From Bacillus sp. B1-b2 (GTDB taxonomy: Bacteria > Bacillota > Bacilli > Bacillales > Cytobacillaceae), in the NCBI RefSeq assembly GCF_009183415.1, contig NZ_WEHU01000010.1:62001-126000 (forward strand): 64,000 nt of DNA, written 5' to 3'. This document shows, piece after piece, positions 1-9,239 of this stretch. How positions within the stretch are numbered: the first letter of the stretch is position 1; each line of letters opens with the position of its first letter. Below the pieces are notes generated by a model. It was not told the DNA's origin and did not search any database. It saw nothing but the letters and a program-made list of their open reading frames with translations. The position numbers were made by a program, and so were the translations under genes.

Positions 1-86
1 TATGTAAGAGATTCCTTTATTTAGATATAGAAATAGAGCTGTTGTAAGAGCTTAACATCCACTCTTACTGACAACTCTATTACTGT

Positions 87-1475
87 TTAATTTAACAAGG
101 AGGCTACTTTCTTTGCAGTTGCTTCTCCATTAGCCATACAAGCTGCAATCCCCACACCATAGTAGGAGCTCCCTGCTAATAGAACACGGGGGTAATGTTC
201 TGCAATTTTTTTCGTTAAAGAGTCTACAGCAGTCTTATGGTTTAAGGAATACACTGGCATCAAATTATTCCACTTTGTTACTTCATAGCTTATGGGTTCT
301 GACGTGATTCCTAAACCTTTCTCAATATCTTTCTTTGCTACTTCTAGTAACTCTTCCTCCGAATAAGCATTTAACTTTTCATATCTGGGATTTGTTTTCT
401 TATAGAAGAGCCTTAATAATAACTGTCCATTATTTGACGTATGCTTCCACTTTCTACTTGTCCATGTACAAGCATTGCATACAAGATTACTATCTTTCGC
501 TACGATAAAGCCTGTCCCATCTTTAGGAAGTTGCTGATCGGAAATATCATAGGATAAGTACATAGTGATATTAGAAGAGTTCTTTAGTTGTTGAAATTCT
601 TCGTCTAGTTCCTTATTTTTTAGTATTCTTTGGGTAACATCATGTGGAGTTGTTACTATGATAGAATCAACCAATCTTTCCTCTTGATTAGAGAGCTTAA
701 GCGTGTATTTCTCCTTTTCTTTTTCAATAGAAGTAACACCTACACCTTTTATAATGGTCACATCTGTTAGTACTTCTTCTAGTCTATTAATAATAGTGGA
801 TAAGCCATTCTTAAAGGAGATAAATTTCTTATCAGCAGCAGACTGAAACGTTTCTTTGTTTTTTCCTAATCCACGAATAATACTACCGTACTTCTCTTTA
901 TATTCAATTAAGTAAGGTAAAGTAGAAGCCATTGTAAGAGAATAGATATTTCCAGAATAAACACCTGCTAGTACGGGAGCTATTTGCTTTTCTACTATTT
1001 CCTTTCCTAAATAATATTCTAAAAAATCTCCGATAGATGATTCTTTTGTAAATGATGCTGTTTTTGTTAAAACATCCTTTAAAGCCTCTAGTTTCCCTCT
1101 TGTAGAAATTAGCTCACTTTTAAATAATGCCTCTATTGTCATGGGAATTCCGAATATAGAATCCTTTGGTATTTCTAACAAACGATCTTTAGTATGGATA
1201 TAAGAAGTTCCAGTGGCATTATATACAAGCTCATCTTCTAATTGTAAGTCTTGGATAAAAGGAAGAACATTCTGGTTACGTGCAACAATAGAATCTGCTC
1301 CTTTCTCCATCATAAATCCATCTTTCTCAATTGTATGTATTTTTCCACCTAGATACTCATTAGCCTCTACTAAAAGGAGTTCTAGATCTAGTTTATGTTC
1401 TTGTTTCATTTTCTGTAAATAATACATAGTGGATAAACCAGTAATTCCACCACCAATGACTACTATTGTTTTCAT
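87..1475 (-). CDS. cgoX: Coproporphyrinogen III oxidase (CgoX/HemY family)
   Basis: FAD-dependent oxidase that in Firmicutes oxidises coproporphyrinogen III to coproporphyrin III in the coproporphyrin-dependent heme pathway. The protein (462 aa) opens with a dinucleotide-binding loop, VVIGGGITGLSTMYYL, followed by an acidic strand end (LLLVEANEYLGGKIHT) typical of the monoamine-oxidase/PPOX fold. The C-terminus carries the usual second FAD motif (LLAGSSYYGVGIAACMANG). The length matches B. subtilis HemY (about 470 aa). The ATG at 1475 has GAGGTGG just upstream. The gene stands alone here, whereas B. subtilis has it in hemEHY. Family assignment is confident; the substrate (copro- rather than protoporphyrinogen) is inferred from the Firmicute family. 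Confidence 0.93.
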   Translation of the reverse strand: MKTIVVIGGGITGLSTMYYLQKMKQEHKLDLELLLVEANEYLGGKIHTIEKDGFMMEKGADSIVARNQNVLPFIQDLQLEDELVYNATGTSYIHTKDRLLEIPKDSIFGIPMTIEALFKSELISTRGKLEALKDVLTKTASFTKESSIGDFLEYYLGKEIVEKQIAPVLAGVYSGNIYSLTMASTLPYLIEYKEKYGSIIRGLGKNKETFQSAADKKFISFKNGLSTIINRLEEVLTDVTIIKGVGVTSIEKEKEKYTLKLSNQEERLVDSIIVTTPHDVTQRILKNKELDEEFQQLKNSSNITMYLSYDISDQQLPKDGTGFIVAKDSNLVCNACTWTSRKWKHTSNNGQLLLRLFYKKTNPRYEKLNAYSEEELLEVAKKDIEKGLGITSEPISYEVTKWNNLMPVYSLNHKTAVDSLTKKIAEHYPRVLLAGSSYYGVGIAACMANGEATAKKVASLLN

Positions 1476-1851
1476 TCAACCACCTCATATTTATGCTACC
1501 TTAACTCATCAATAATTATTATGACATGACTATGCAATACCATATAGCGCTTTTTTGTGTCTATTTGTTCACAATATAGTAAAGAAGTTAAGGTCAGAAT
1601 CCAGTTTTTTCAATGTATAATAAAATTATCCTACTAATGTAAGCGCTTCTTATACTAATCAATAAAAATAGCTGCTGTCATACACCTTCTAAGATATGTT
1701 AGAAACAGATTGGTGACGTATATCGGGAGGATTTTCTTCTTATAGCTTAACTTAAAGAAAAATATACAAAGTATGTGTGTCTGTCTAACGAAATTATTAT
1801 AACGTAATAGAACTAAATAACAAAAAACTTGATTGGTGGTGTTCAACTAAT
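1476..1851. other. 376-bp intergenic region between divergent cgoX and Rrf2 gene
   Basis: No supportable gene was found on either strand. A TATAAT hexamer lies at 1616-1621 without a convincing -35. A cre-like half site, TGTAAGCGCTTC, lies near 1638-1649. The segment just before the Rrf2 gene is AT-rich and probably holds its promoter. Confidence 0.5.
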
Positions 1852-2292
1852 ATGGTTAACAGTAAATTTTCCGTTTCTATCCATATTCTTTCCCTAATTG
1901 CCTCTAATCCATCTGAACCGTTCTCATCAGAATCTATTGCTGAAAGTGTCAATACAAATCCTGTAGTCATAAGAAGGATTTGCGGTCTTTTAAAGAAAAA
2001 GGGGATCATATCAAGCAGAGCAGGAATTTCAGGAGCATCTTTACTTATTTCTCCTTCTCAATTATCTCTACTAGATATCTATTTAGCTGTGAAATCTAAC
2101 CATAATCTCTTTGCTTTACATGAGCATCCAAATCCAAATTGCCCTATTGGAAGCAAAATACAAGATGTGTTAGTGAAGAACTTTTCACATATACAAGAAG
2201 GGTTAGAAAAAGATTTGGCCACCATTACATTAAGTGATGTTATAGAGGATATGCACATTCTTCCAATGGTTAACGAAAAACTAGCAAAATGA
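1852..2292 (+). CDS. Rrf2-family transcriptional regulator (YwnA-like)
   Basis: Small winged-helix DNA-binding protein of the Rrf2 family (146 aa). Residues 1-60 form the helix-turn-helix region (SIAESVNTNPVVIRRICGLLKKKGII), followed by the wing (SRAGISGASLL). The C-terminal half, about 80-146, is helical. It has only one cysteine in the region where iron-sulfur Rrf2 members (IscR, NsrR) carry three, so it is more like the cluster-free YwnA/CymR branch. A weak ribosome site (GGTGGTG) precedes the ATG. Target genes are unknown; divergence from cgoX does not by itself show that it regulates cgoX. Confidence 0.85.
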   Translation: MVNSKFSVSIHILSLIASNPSEPFSSESIAESVNTNPVVIRRICGLLKKKGIISSRAGISGASLLISPSQLSLLDIYLAVKSNHNLFALHEHPNPNCPIGSKIQDVLVKNFSHIQEGLEKDLATITLSDVIEDMHILPMVNEKLAK

Positions 2293-2312
2293 TATGTTTT
2301 GCTAGTTCTTCC
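2279..2312 (+). terminator. Hairpin ending the Rrf2 gene
   Basis: ACTAGCAAAA at 2280-2289 pairs with TTTTGCTAGT at 2297-2306, with the stop codon in the loop. The following T-run is weak (TCTTCC), so termination efficiency is uncertain. Confidence 0.55.
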
Positions 2313-2348
2313 TCCATTTAGGTGTTTATCGACAAGCTGAATACTTCC

Positions 2349-2795
2349 TTATCTTTTACCTGATTTTATCGCTAGTTCTATATTAAATGTCACATGAACT
2401 GAGTCTTCTTTTACTATGATAATAGACCAATTCTTTGCAAGTACAGAAGATAGAGAGGAAAATTTCGATTTTTTTAAAGTGAGATTTACTAAAACTTCTC
2501 CTTTATCTTCAAAATCCTTTCCCTCCGTCAATCCATATTTTATATGTAACAATCTTTTTAAAGTTCCTTTTGTTAGAAAAGTAATTTCATAATCTCCTGC
2601 TATAAGGCTTCTCACAGCTTCTTCATTCTTTACGTAATAGGAATGAAGTGTTTCCCAATTCGGCAACCCATTTCCGCATTCTTCAAAAAATTCCATATCC
2701 TGAGTTTTTAAAGCGTTTATGATTTCTGACTCTTTATACCCCTTTTGTTTCACCTGTTCTATCATAATTGCATAATTTAACGCTACTCTAACCAT
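2349..2795 (-). CDS. Hypothetical protein, 148 aa
   Basis: I do not recognise this family. The product is soluble, with no signal peptide or membrane segment. The first half is helical and acidic (KGYKESEIINALKTQDMEFF). The second half alternates hydrophobic and charged residues as in a beta-rich domain (EVLVNLTLKKSKFSSLSSVL, SIIIVKEDSVHVTF). A purine-rich ribosome site (AGGAGAGGGG) lies rather far, about 12 nt, upstream of the ATG at 2795, so the start is not certain. The gene is convergent with the Rrf2 gene and divergent from the aldolase-like gene at 2936; neither neighbour suggests a function. Confidence 0.6.
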   Translation of the reverse strand: MVRVALNYAIMIEQVKQKGYKESEIINALKTQDMEFFEECGNGLPNWETLHSYYVKNEEAVRSLIAGDYEITFLTKGTLKRLLHIKYGLTEGKDFEDKGEVLVNLTLKKSKFSSLSSVLAKNWSIIIVKEDSVHVTFNIELAIKSGKR

Positions 2796-2935
2796 TACGA
2801 TTTATCCCCTCTCCTGTATATATGATTTTTTATTCTATTGATATTTAACATGGTAGAAGTTACATTGATACGTATGTAGTGTAATAAATTTGAATATTTC
2901 CATTATAATCTTTTTTTGGAGGAGTTGGTTTAATA

Positions 2936-3829
2936 ATGTTTAGAAATCCTTTTGTATCTTATTGTGTTGCAATGATAACGCCTTTTGATCAGCAGGAAGG
3001 GTTAGCAGTACAAAGCATCCATACTTTAGTAGATTACTATAAGAAAAACCATGTTCCAGCTCTATTAGTAAGTGGATCAACAGGAGAACAACATTCTATG
3101 TCTATTGAAGAGCGTATAACATTGTATCAAGAAGTAAGAAAAGCTTCAGGAGATGACATAATTATTATAGGAGGTGTTGCTGCTGTAAGGACAGGTGATG
3201 TTCTAAAACTAGCAAAAGCTACTCAAGCAGCAAAACTGAATGGTATGATGCTTGGCTTTCCTCCTTATTTACATATCAGTCAAAAAGAAGCTTATTCCTA
3301 TGTTCAACAAATATGTAATGTAACCGAACTACCCATTATGCTCTATAATAATCCTGCTCGCACTGGGTTTAATTTAGAATTAGAAACTTTGTTTAAGCTA
3401 GTGGATGATTTCCCACAAATTATTGCGTTAAAAGAGGCCGGTGATCCCGATAATGCTCTGTTAGTTAAGCAAAAGCTTGGCCCCTCTTTTACGATTTTAA
3501 CTGGATTTGATTTACATATACAAGATAATATGAAGAATGGCTATGATGGCATTACTAGTATTATCGGGAACGTTTTTCCACTAGAAATGCAACAATTCGT
3601 AAACTATTTAAAAAAACAAGAATGGGAGCTAGCAGAATCAGCATTCTCTAACATCCATCCCAAAATAAAATTCATCATAGAAAGGGGAATGTTACGCACT
3701 ATTAAATATTTACTGAAAGAAAAACAAATATGTTTGGAGGTATGCCGCTCTCCTTTATCTTCTTTAAACCAAGAAGAGAAAATAGAGATTCATGCTTTCA
3801 TGGATACTTTGACTGATATTAATAAATGA
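2936..3829 (+). CDS. Dihydrodipicolinate synthase-like lyase (DapA/NAL superfamily)
   Basis: Class I aldolase-type TIM barrel (297 aa, the usual family length). The pyruvate Schiff-base lysine is K166 in IALKEAGD and the catalytic tyrosine is Y137 in PIMLYNNPARTG. The substrate-pocket loop reads GSTGEQHSM instead of the GTTGE-type loop of authentic DapA, and the gene is not in a lysine operon. It is therefore more likely a paralogue acting on another 2-keto acid (KDG aldolase, N-acetylneuraminate lyase or similar). The ATG at 2936 follows GGAGGAG at long spacing. The reaction type (pyruvate-dependent aldol chemistry) is well supported; the substrate is unknown. Confidence 0.85.
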   Translation: MFRNPFVSYCVAMITPFDQQEGLAVQSIHTLVDYYKKNHVPALLVSGSTGEQHSMSIEERITLYQEVRKASGDDIIIIGGVAAVRTGDVLKLAKATQAAKLNGMMLGFPPYLHISQKEAYSYVQQICNVTELPIMLYNNPARTGFNLELETLFKLVDDFPQIIALKEAGDPDNALLVKQKLGPSFTILTGFDLHIQDNMKNGYDGITSIIGNVFPLEMQQFVNYLKKQEWELAESAFSNIHPKIKFIIERGMLRTIKYLLKEKQICLEVCRSPLSSLNQEEKIEIHAFMDTLTDINK

Positions 3830-3982
3830 TTTCCTGTACTTAACAAAAAATGAGCATATATGTTATTCATTTCTGTTAATAGGGAAAACTAGAATAAGCA
3901 TATAATTGGCAGTACCAATCTGATTACGATAAGCTAAAATTTAGGTAAGCATACTGATTAATGAGAATAAGGAGCTGATCTT

Positions 3983-4672
3983 ATGAAAATCACTTATCAT
4001 GGTCAATCAACTATTGAAATCAATACAAATGGAAAATCTCTTATTATTGATCCATTTATTAGCGGTAATCCTGCCGCTAAAGTTAAAGTAGACGAAATAA
4101 AAGTAGATGCTGTTCTCCTAACACATGCTCATATGGATCATATTCTTGATGCAGCTCCTATTGCTATAGCAAATAAAGCCCCTGTTGTAGCTAATCCAGA
4201 GCTAGCTGCCTACATGTCTTGGAAAGGGGCAGAAACCATTGGAATCAATATTGGTGGAACGCTTGATTTAGGGTATGCTAGGGCAAAAATGACTCATGCC
4301 TTTCATAGCTCTGGGATTATAGATGAAGAAAATAAAAACATTTTGTATGGTGGAATGCCCGCAGGATATATCATTGAAGCAGAAGGAAAAACGATACACC
4401 ATGCTGGAGATACTGGGCTATTTGGTGATATGAAACTCATTGGGGACAGACATAACATAGATATCGCCTTCTTACCTATTGGCGATCATTATACAATGGG
4501 ACCAGAGGATGCTCTTCAAGCAGCTGAATGGTACCAAGCAAAATTAATTATTCCTATCCATTACAATACATTTCCTGCAATTGAGCAAGATGCACATGCC
4601 TTTGTACAGAAATTAGAGCAGCTAGGATTTAAAGGAAAAGTATTAGAAATAGGGGAATCAATAGAGCTATAA
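3983..4672 (+). CDS. UPF0173 metal-dependent hydrolase (YtkL-like)
   Basis: Metallo-beta-lactamase-fold protein of 229 aa. The metal-binding HxHxDH motif appears as THAHMDHILDA near residue 50, with later ligands HHAGDTG and a C-terminal PIHYNT histidine. Start and length match B. subtilis YtkL closely. The physiological substrate of this widespread family is not established. A good ribosome site (AAGGAG) precedes the ATG. It is followed immediately by a strong terminator shared with the convergent SDR gene. Confidence 0.9.
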   Translation: MKITYHGQSTIEINTNGKSLIIDPFISGNPAAKVKVDEIKVDAVLLTHAHMDHILDAAPIAIANKAPVVANPELAAYMSWKGAETIGINIGGTLDLGYARAKMTHAFHSSGIIDEENKNILYGGMPAGYIIEAEGKTIHHAGDTGLFGDMKLIGDRHNIDIAFLPIGDHYTMGPEDALQAAEWYQAKLIIPIHYNTFPAIEQDAHAFVQKLEQLGFKGKVLEIGESIEL

Positions 4673-4677
4673 TAAGG

Positions 4678-4716
4678 AAAGGAGGATACCTATGCTAGGT
4701 ACTCCTCCTTTTTTAT
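4678..4716. terminator. Bidirectional terminator between YtkL-like gene and SDR gene
   Basis: GGAGGA then TACCT pairs with AGGTA then TCCTCC around a short loop, with one bulged C. A run of six T follows on the plus strand and A-rich sequence precedes it for the minus strand. It sits between two convergent genes and can serve both. Confidence 0.85.
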
Positions 4717-4719
4717 CTA

Positions 4720-5478
4720 TTAATAAGCTGTCCAGCCTCCATCTGCTGTAACAACCGTTCCATTTAAGAAACTAGAATCCTCTGATGCTAAGAATAGTGC
4801 TACTTTAGCAATTTCATCTGCACTTCCCGCTCTTGGATTAAGCGCTAAACCAAGTTGTTGCTTCGCTGCTCCGTATTCGTTTATATTCGTCATTGTGCTA
4901 CTAATATTTGTAATGACGGCTCCTGGTGCAATTGCATTACATCTAATCCCTTTATCTGCATACATGAACCCAGTATTCTTTGTAAATCCAACAACTGCAT
5001 GTTTAGAAGCTGTATAAGCCGCACCTGCACGGGCTCCATATAATCCACCTGCTGAAGCAATGTTTACAATCACACCACTTTGTTGCTCTAAAAATAACGG
5101 CAACACTTTGCGTGTCGAGCGCATAACACTTGTAGTATTAATAGCGAATACTCTATCCCATTTCTCATCTACAATATCGGCTGCAGGCTCCATTCCATCC
5201 ATTATTCCTGCATTATTCACCAGAATATCTACTCTTCCATATGTTTTAACAGTAGTGTCTATTAAATGCTGAATATCCTCTTCTAATGCTACATTTGTTT
5301 TTAGAGCAATAGCCTTCCCGCCAATTGCCTCTATCTCTGTAACAGTTGTTTTTGCACCATCTTCGTTTAAATCGGAAACTACAACACAAGCTCCTTCTTT
5401 AGCAAATGTAAGAGCAATAGCTTTCCCCATCCCAGAAGCAGCACCTGTAACTACAGCAATTTTATCTTGTAACTTCAT
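4720..5478 (-). CDS. Short-chain dehydrogenase/reductase
   Basis: Classical SDR of 252 aa. It has the Rossmann glycine motif TGAASGMGKAIAL, the NNAG motif (ILVNNAGIMDG), and the active site Ser plus YxxxK (VNIASAGGL, AAYTASKHAVVGF). The C-terminus FLNGTVVTADGGW is typical of the 3-oxoacyl-reductase/glucose-dehydrogenase subclass. An upstream in-frame ATG at 5526 exists, but GAAGGGGG sits just ahead of the ATG at 5478, so I place the start there. The substrate cannot be inferred. It is divergent from the TetR gene at 5711, a common arrangement for a regulator and its target. Confidence 0.9.
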   Translation of the reverse strand: MKLQDKIAVVTGAASGMGKAIALTFAKEGACVVVSDLNEDGAKTTVTEIEAIGGKAIALKTNVALEEDIQHLIDTTVKTYGRVDILVNNAGIMDGMEPAADIVDEKWDRVFAINTTSVMRSTRKVLPLFLEQQSGVIVNIASAGGLYGARAGAAYTASKHAVVGFTKNTGFMYADKGIRCNAIAPGAVITNISSTMTNINEYGAAKQQLGLALNPRAGSADEIAKVALFLASEDSSFLNGTVVTADGGWTAY

Positions 5479-5710
5479 GCTTTTACCCCCTTCTTTTTTT
5501 GCAATCGCTACCATTTTTTCTTCCAAAATAGTATGACTTTCACATTTATAGTATAATTTTATTTATAGAGTCTATTCAATCAGCAATATACTGCATTATG
5601 TTTCTTAAAGTACAATGTAGATAATATTTGTTCAATAACTACTTTTTTCTTATTCTAATTTTCAGCAACTTCTTCACCTAATCAAGGAAAAAAGGGAGGT
5701 TACATGGAGA

Positions 5711-6325
5711 ATGAAGGAATCTCATGCAGATCGACGAGTAAGAAGGTCAAAGAAAGCATTGAAAAATGCCTTAATAACTCTTATGGACCAAAAGGAATTG
5801 AAAGACATAACCATTATTAATATTGTGGAACTTGCTGATGTTAATAGAGGCACCTTTTACAGACATTATCAATGGAAGGAAGATTTGTTGGAGGATCTAG
5901 CAAATGATGTACTAGAGGACCTTATCTTTGCTTATCGTTTTCCTTATTTACATCTACGTACATTTCATATTGATAGTCTCCCTTCTTCATCTATTAAAAT
6001 ATTTGATCATGTATTAAAATACGCTACTTTCTATAAACTTGTTTTCACATTGGATTCCTTAAAGGATTATAAATTACGTATATATCAAACATTAAAAGAA
6101 ATAGCTACTCAAGATCTTGAAAATACTATAGAGGATGTTAAAATTAATAGAAATTTATATGTCAGTTATCAAACAAATGCTATTATAGGTATGTTAGAAG
6201 AATGGATAAAAGAAGACTTTAGCTATCCTACTGAATATATGGCTGAACAACTACTTACCATAATTCATACTATGCATTCCCACCCAGCTAGTATAAGAAT
6301 CTTGAATAAAGCACTACACCCTTAG
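5711..6325 (+). CDS. TetR/AcrR-family transcriptional regulator
   Basis: One-component regulator of 204 aa. The N-terminal TetR helix-turn-helix spans about residues 10-57 (ITIINIVELADVNRGTFYRHYQWKEDLL); the remaining helical domain would bind the inducer and form the dimer. It is divergently transcribed from the SDR gene, with about 230 bp between the start codons, so the SDR is the first candidate target. GGGAGGT lies 10 nt before the ATG. An out-of-frame ATG at 5704 was not used. The ligand is unknown. Confidence 0.88.
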   Translation: MKESHADRRVRRSKKALKNALITLMDQKELKDITIINIVELADVNRGTFYRHYQWKEDLLEDLANDVLEDLIFAYRFPYLHLRTFHIDSLPSSSIKIFDHVLKYATFYKLVFTLDSLKDYKLRIYQTLKEIATQDLENTIEDVKINRNLYVSYQTNAIIGMLEEWIKEDFSYPTEYMAEQLLTIIHTMHSHPASIRILNKALHP

Positions 6326-6335
6326 CAAAATAGAT

Positions 6336-6378
6336 AAAGGACTTATTTGATGGTTAATCCCCAAATAAGTCCTTTTTG
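6336..6378. terminator. Bidirectional terminator, TetR gene / trhO
   Basis: A perfect 14-bp stem pairs 6336-6349 (AAAGGACTTATTTG) with 6362-6375. It is followed by TTTT on the plus strand and preceded by AAA for the minus strand, and it separates two convergent genes. Confidence 0.9.
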
Positions 6379-6380
6379 TA

Positions 6381-7352
6381 TTATATAGCTTTATTCTCTT
6401 CCCAGCTCAAAATCTCGTTTGCTCTTACTTCTACTTCTTCTGGTGTTAGATTATGTTTTTTTGCATATAAGTTTCTTGGATGTGTGCGACACTCGTGACT
6501 ACAGCTTCTCATATATTTCTCTTCATTTTCTTCACTGCAAAGCATTTTACGATTACACTCTGGATTTGCACAGTTAACATATCTTTCACAAGGTTCCCCT
6601 GAGAAAAGGTCACGTCCTACAACTACATGTTCTTTGCGGTTAACTGGTACACTTATTCTTTGATCAAAAACATAACATTGACCATCCCAAAGTTCTCCTT
6701 GCACCTCTGGATCTTTTCCATAAGTAACAATACCGCCATCTAATTGAGATACATCCTCAAAGCCCTCTTTTAATAACCAACCAGAGAATTTTTCACAACG
6801 TACGCCGCCTGTACAATAAGTAAGGATTTTTTTTCCTTCCAGCATCTCTTTGTTTTCTTTAATCCATTCTGGCAGTTCTCTAAATGTTTCAATGTCAGGT
6901 TTAATTGCTCCTCTAAAATGACCTAGATCAAATTCGTAGTCATTTCGAGCATCTATAATAACGGTATCAGGAGATTGCATTTGCTCTAGCCACTCATCTG
7001 GCTTTAGATGCTTACCTGTTGTTTCAAGAGGATTTACATCATTTTCTAAGTTTAAATTAACTAATTCTTTTTTAGTACGTACATGCATTTTCTTGAAGGC
7101 ATGTCCATCTTCTTCATCAATTTTGAAGATTGTATCTGCAAATCGTGGATCTTGTTTAAAGAATTCCATATATTTATCTGTTTGTTCTACTGTTCCAGAT
7201 ACCGTACCATTTATTCCTTCAGAGGAAACTAATATTCTTCCTAATAACCCTAGCTCTTTACAAAAAGCCAAATGCTCCATTGTAAACTCTTCTGGGTTTT
7301 CAATCGTTACATATTTATAATATAGTAATACTCTATATGGTTTATTGCTCAT
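6381..7352 (-). CDS. trhO: tRNA uridine(34) hydroxylase TrhO (rhodanese-domain protein, UPF0176)
   Basis: Oxygen-dependent hydroxylase that makes 5-hydroxyuridine at the tRNA wobble position; the family was formerly called YceA/YbfQ, UPF0176. The 323-aa protein has an N-terminal acylphosphatase-like region (1-100) and a rhodanese domain (about 120-225) with active-site cysteine C180 in [13 protein letters not shown]-terminal cysteine-rich zinc-like segment follows ([21 protein letters not shown]). Length and order match the family. The ribosome site is weak (AGGATG). The gene is monocistronic. Confidence 0.92.
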   Translation of the reverse strand: MSNKPYRVLLYYKYVTIENPEEFTMEHLAFCKELGLLGRILVSSEGINGTVSGTVEQTDKYMEFFKQDPRFADTIFKIDEEDGHAFKKMHVRTKKELVNLNLENDVNPLETTGKHLKPDEWLEQMQSPDTVIIDARNDYEFDLGHFRGAIKPDIETFRELPEWIKENKEMLEGKKILTYCTGGVRCEKFSGWLLKEGFEDVSQLDGGIVTYGKDPEVQGELWDGQCYVFDQRISVPVNRKEHVVVGRDLFSGEPCERYVNCANPECNRKMLCSEENEEKYMRSCSHECRTHPRNLYAKKHNLTPEEVEVRANEILSWEENKAI

Positions 7353-7450
7353 ATACTCAACATCCTATTCTTTTCAATTTATTCTATAGTTAACTATACA
7401 ACAAACTTGCTTATAGTAAAAATCCATTTGCTCAATCCAATTACGAACAA

Positions 7451-7491
7451 ATACAAAAAGAGACTTCAAATAGATGAAATCTCTTTTGTGC
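7451..7491 (-). terminator. Terminator of the PTS operon
   Basis: On the minus strand an AAAAGAGA arm pairs with TCTCTTTT around a TTC/GAA-extended stem, followed by TTTTTGT. It lies downstream of the small gene that ends the PTS operon. Confidence 0.75.
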
Positions 7492-7561
7492 TTAAACAAT
7501 ATTAATTATAAAGTACTATAGATTAAAAAGAAAGAAGTATATTTTACCTGTAAGGTTAAGC

Positions 7562-7798
7562 TCAATCAACTATCTCTGTGCTAAAGTGCAGAGCACAACC
7601 ATATTTGGATTGTTTAAATATTTTCTCTAGATACTTTTGTGCTTCCTCTTTCTGAAGTTTGGTTTTCACTAAGATGTTCGCTCTTAGTTTACTTATCATT
7701 TCACTATTTGTTGTCACAAAGGCATCTTGGTAATCCGCAAAAAATTTTTGAATATAATTAATTTGCCCACAAGAAAATTGAATAGTATACTGATTCAT
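7562..7798 (-). CDS. Small hypothetical protein in PTS operon, 78 aa
   Basis: I do not recognise this protein. It is small, soluble, helical and lysine-rich (ISKLRANILVKTKLQKEEAQ), with two cysteines (FSCGQI, YGCALHF). The start is the ATG at 7798 because GGGGG lies 5 nt upstream; a TTG further upstream overlaps that ribosome site. It begins 15 nt after the IIC stop codon and precedes the operon terminator, so it is cotranscribed with the PTS genes. The position suggests a sugar-specific accessory or regulatory role, but the sequence gives no direct support. It shows no EIIA-like phosphorylatable histidine motif. Confidence 0.65.
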   Translation of the reverse strand: MNQYTIQFSCGQINYIQKFFADYQDAFVTTNSEMISKLRANILVKTKLQKEEAQKYLEKIFKQSKYGCALHFSTEIVD

Positions 7799-7813
7799 TC
7801 TTACCCCCAAAGT

Positions 7814-9160
7814 TTAAGCAGAGATATCTGAATCGCTCTTTTTCCCTCCATAGCTTGCTGTATTCGCCTTGTTTGCTGCCAAAACAAATGGTAAATAAAC
7901 AAGTGTTGATACAGCCAAACAGACAAAACCAAGCAGTAAGGCTACATAATTTCCTCCAGTTCCTAAGAAGGCAATAAGTGGTCCTGGTGTTGTCCATGGC
8001 ACAGAGTAAGCAATTGGCGGAATCAGACCGGTCGTAATAGCTACATACCCAATAATAATGTTAATAGCAGGTACAAAAATAAACGGAATAATTAAGATCG
8101 GATTTAATACAACAGGTAACCCGAAAATAATCGGTTCATTTATATTAAATATCCCTGGTGCAAGAGATAACTTTCCAATATCTTTATAATCTTGACGTTT
8201 GGCCACAATAAATATGGCAATCAATAAGCCTAGTGTCATTCCAGAGCCCCCATAGTTAGCAAAGGCATCATTAATTGCCCATGTAACAGGATATGGTGCA
8301 CCCCAAGCTGTACCATGCTCTGCAACAAAGTTAAGATTTTCTAAACCTGCCTCTGCGAACATGGCCTCGCGAATTGCAGCAATTGTATTAGGTCCATGAA
8401 TACCAAATACCCAGAGTAGATTTGATACAATAGCTAATATAACTAAAGAGACAATATTTGTTCCTAAATGCTTTAAAGGAGTTTGAATAGCAGAATAGAT
8501 TAATGCATGAAGTCCCTCAGGATAAACCGCATTAATTAAAGCGTTTACAATAGCAAACAACACAGTAATTATAATAATAGGAAATAATACCTTAAACGAA
8601 CGAGAAACAGCTGGTGGTACGGAGTCTGGCATATTCAGCTGTAATTTTTTTGATTTAGACAAACGGCTAAAAAGCTCTCCTACTAAAAGCCCTACGAGTA
8701 AGGCAACAAACAGCCCTTGAGCTCCTACCCACTGTGTGGTTAAAAAGTTCGTTCCCTCTACTGCTGTATATGGAGGATAAATAATGAAGAAAACGGATAA
8801 TCCAGTCAATCCACATAATAACTCATCTGCCTTCATCGAAATGGCCATATTACGGGCGACTAAAAATACAATAAACATAGACAGTATATTTGCTGAGCCA
8901 TTTAAAACAGGAGAAAAAACAGATTGTAAATCTGCTAAATTAGGAAATAGTTTATGCAAAAATAAAATCTTGGCTATAAAACCATCCTCCGCTAAAACAG
9001 CAAAATTTAAAAGGACAATTAAAGAACCTGCAAGCGTAATTGGAAAAGATAAAATAAAGGCGTCACGGATAGCAACTATATGTCTCTGTGAATTCAATTT
9101 TGCTGCAACCGGCACTAATGATTTCTCTGCAAACTTTTCAAAAGTTGCCATAAATCCCAT
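7814..9160 (-). CDS. PTS lactose/cellobiose-family EIIC component
   Basis: Membrane permease subunit that carries a sugar across the membrane while EIIB phosphorylates it. The 448-aa protein has about ten hydrophobic segments and the lactose/cellobiose-family signatures LWVFGIHGPNTIAAIREAMF and NINEPIIFGLPVVLNP. The start is taken at 9160 because AGGGGGA lies 6 nt upstream; an ATG 33 nt earlier lacks a ribosome site. It follows the EIIB gene (80-bp gap). No EIIA and no phospho-glycosidase gene is present in the operon, so EIIA must be supplied from elsewhere and the sugar stays undefined. Confidence 0.92.
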   Translation of the reverse strand: MGFMATFEKFAEKSLVPVAAKLNSQRHIVAIRDAFILSFPITLAGSLIVLLNFAVLAEDGFIAKILFLHKLFPNLADLQSVFSPVLNGSANILSMFIVFLVARNMAISMKADELLCGLTGLSVFFIIYPPYTAVEGTNFLTTQWVGAQGLFVALLVGLLVGELFSRLSKSKKLQLNMPDSVPPAVSRSFKVLFPIIIITVLFAIVNALINAVYPEGLHALIYSAIQTPLKHLGTNIVSLVILAIVSNLLWVFGIHGPNTIAAIREAMFAEAGLENLNFVAEHGTAWGAPYPVTWAINDAFANYGGSGMTLGLLIAIFIVAKRQDYKDIGKLSLAPGIFNINEPIIFGLPVVLNPILIIPFIFVPAINIIIGYVAITTGLIPPIAYSVPWTTPGPLIAFLGTGGNYVALLLGFVCLAVSTLVYLPFVLAANKANTASYGGKKSDSDISA

Positions 9161-9239
9161 AAATAATCCCCCTAAGTCATATTTCTTAAGCAACGCAATT
9201 TTTATAATAAAGGTTCATCTATGATGTCAATTTTTCCAC

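Noticed and set aside
1-86. Hairpin-like sequence after cgoX (GTTGT/ACAAC with TAAGAG/CTCTTA)
   Set aside because: The stem is interrupted and no T-run follows on the minus strand, so it is too weak to call a terminator.
1213-1422. Plus-strand ORF of 69 codons
   Set aside because: It is an antisense shadow within cgoX, without a ribosome site or family resemblance. Other opposite-strand ORFs inside confident genes were rejected for the same reason.
2936-3829. Annotation as housekeeping dapA
   Set aside because: The substrate loop (GSTGEQ) and lack of a lysine-operon context argue for a paralogue with another keto-acid substrate.
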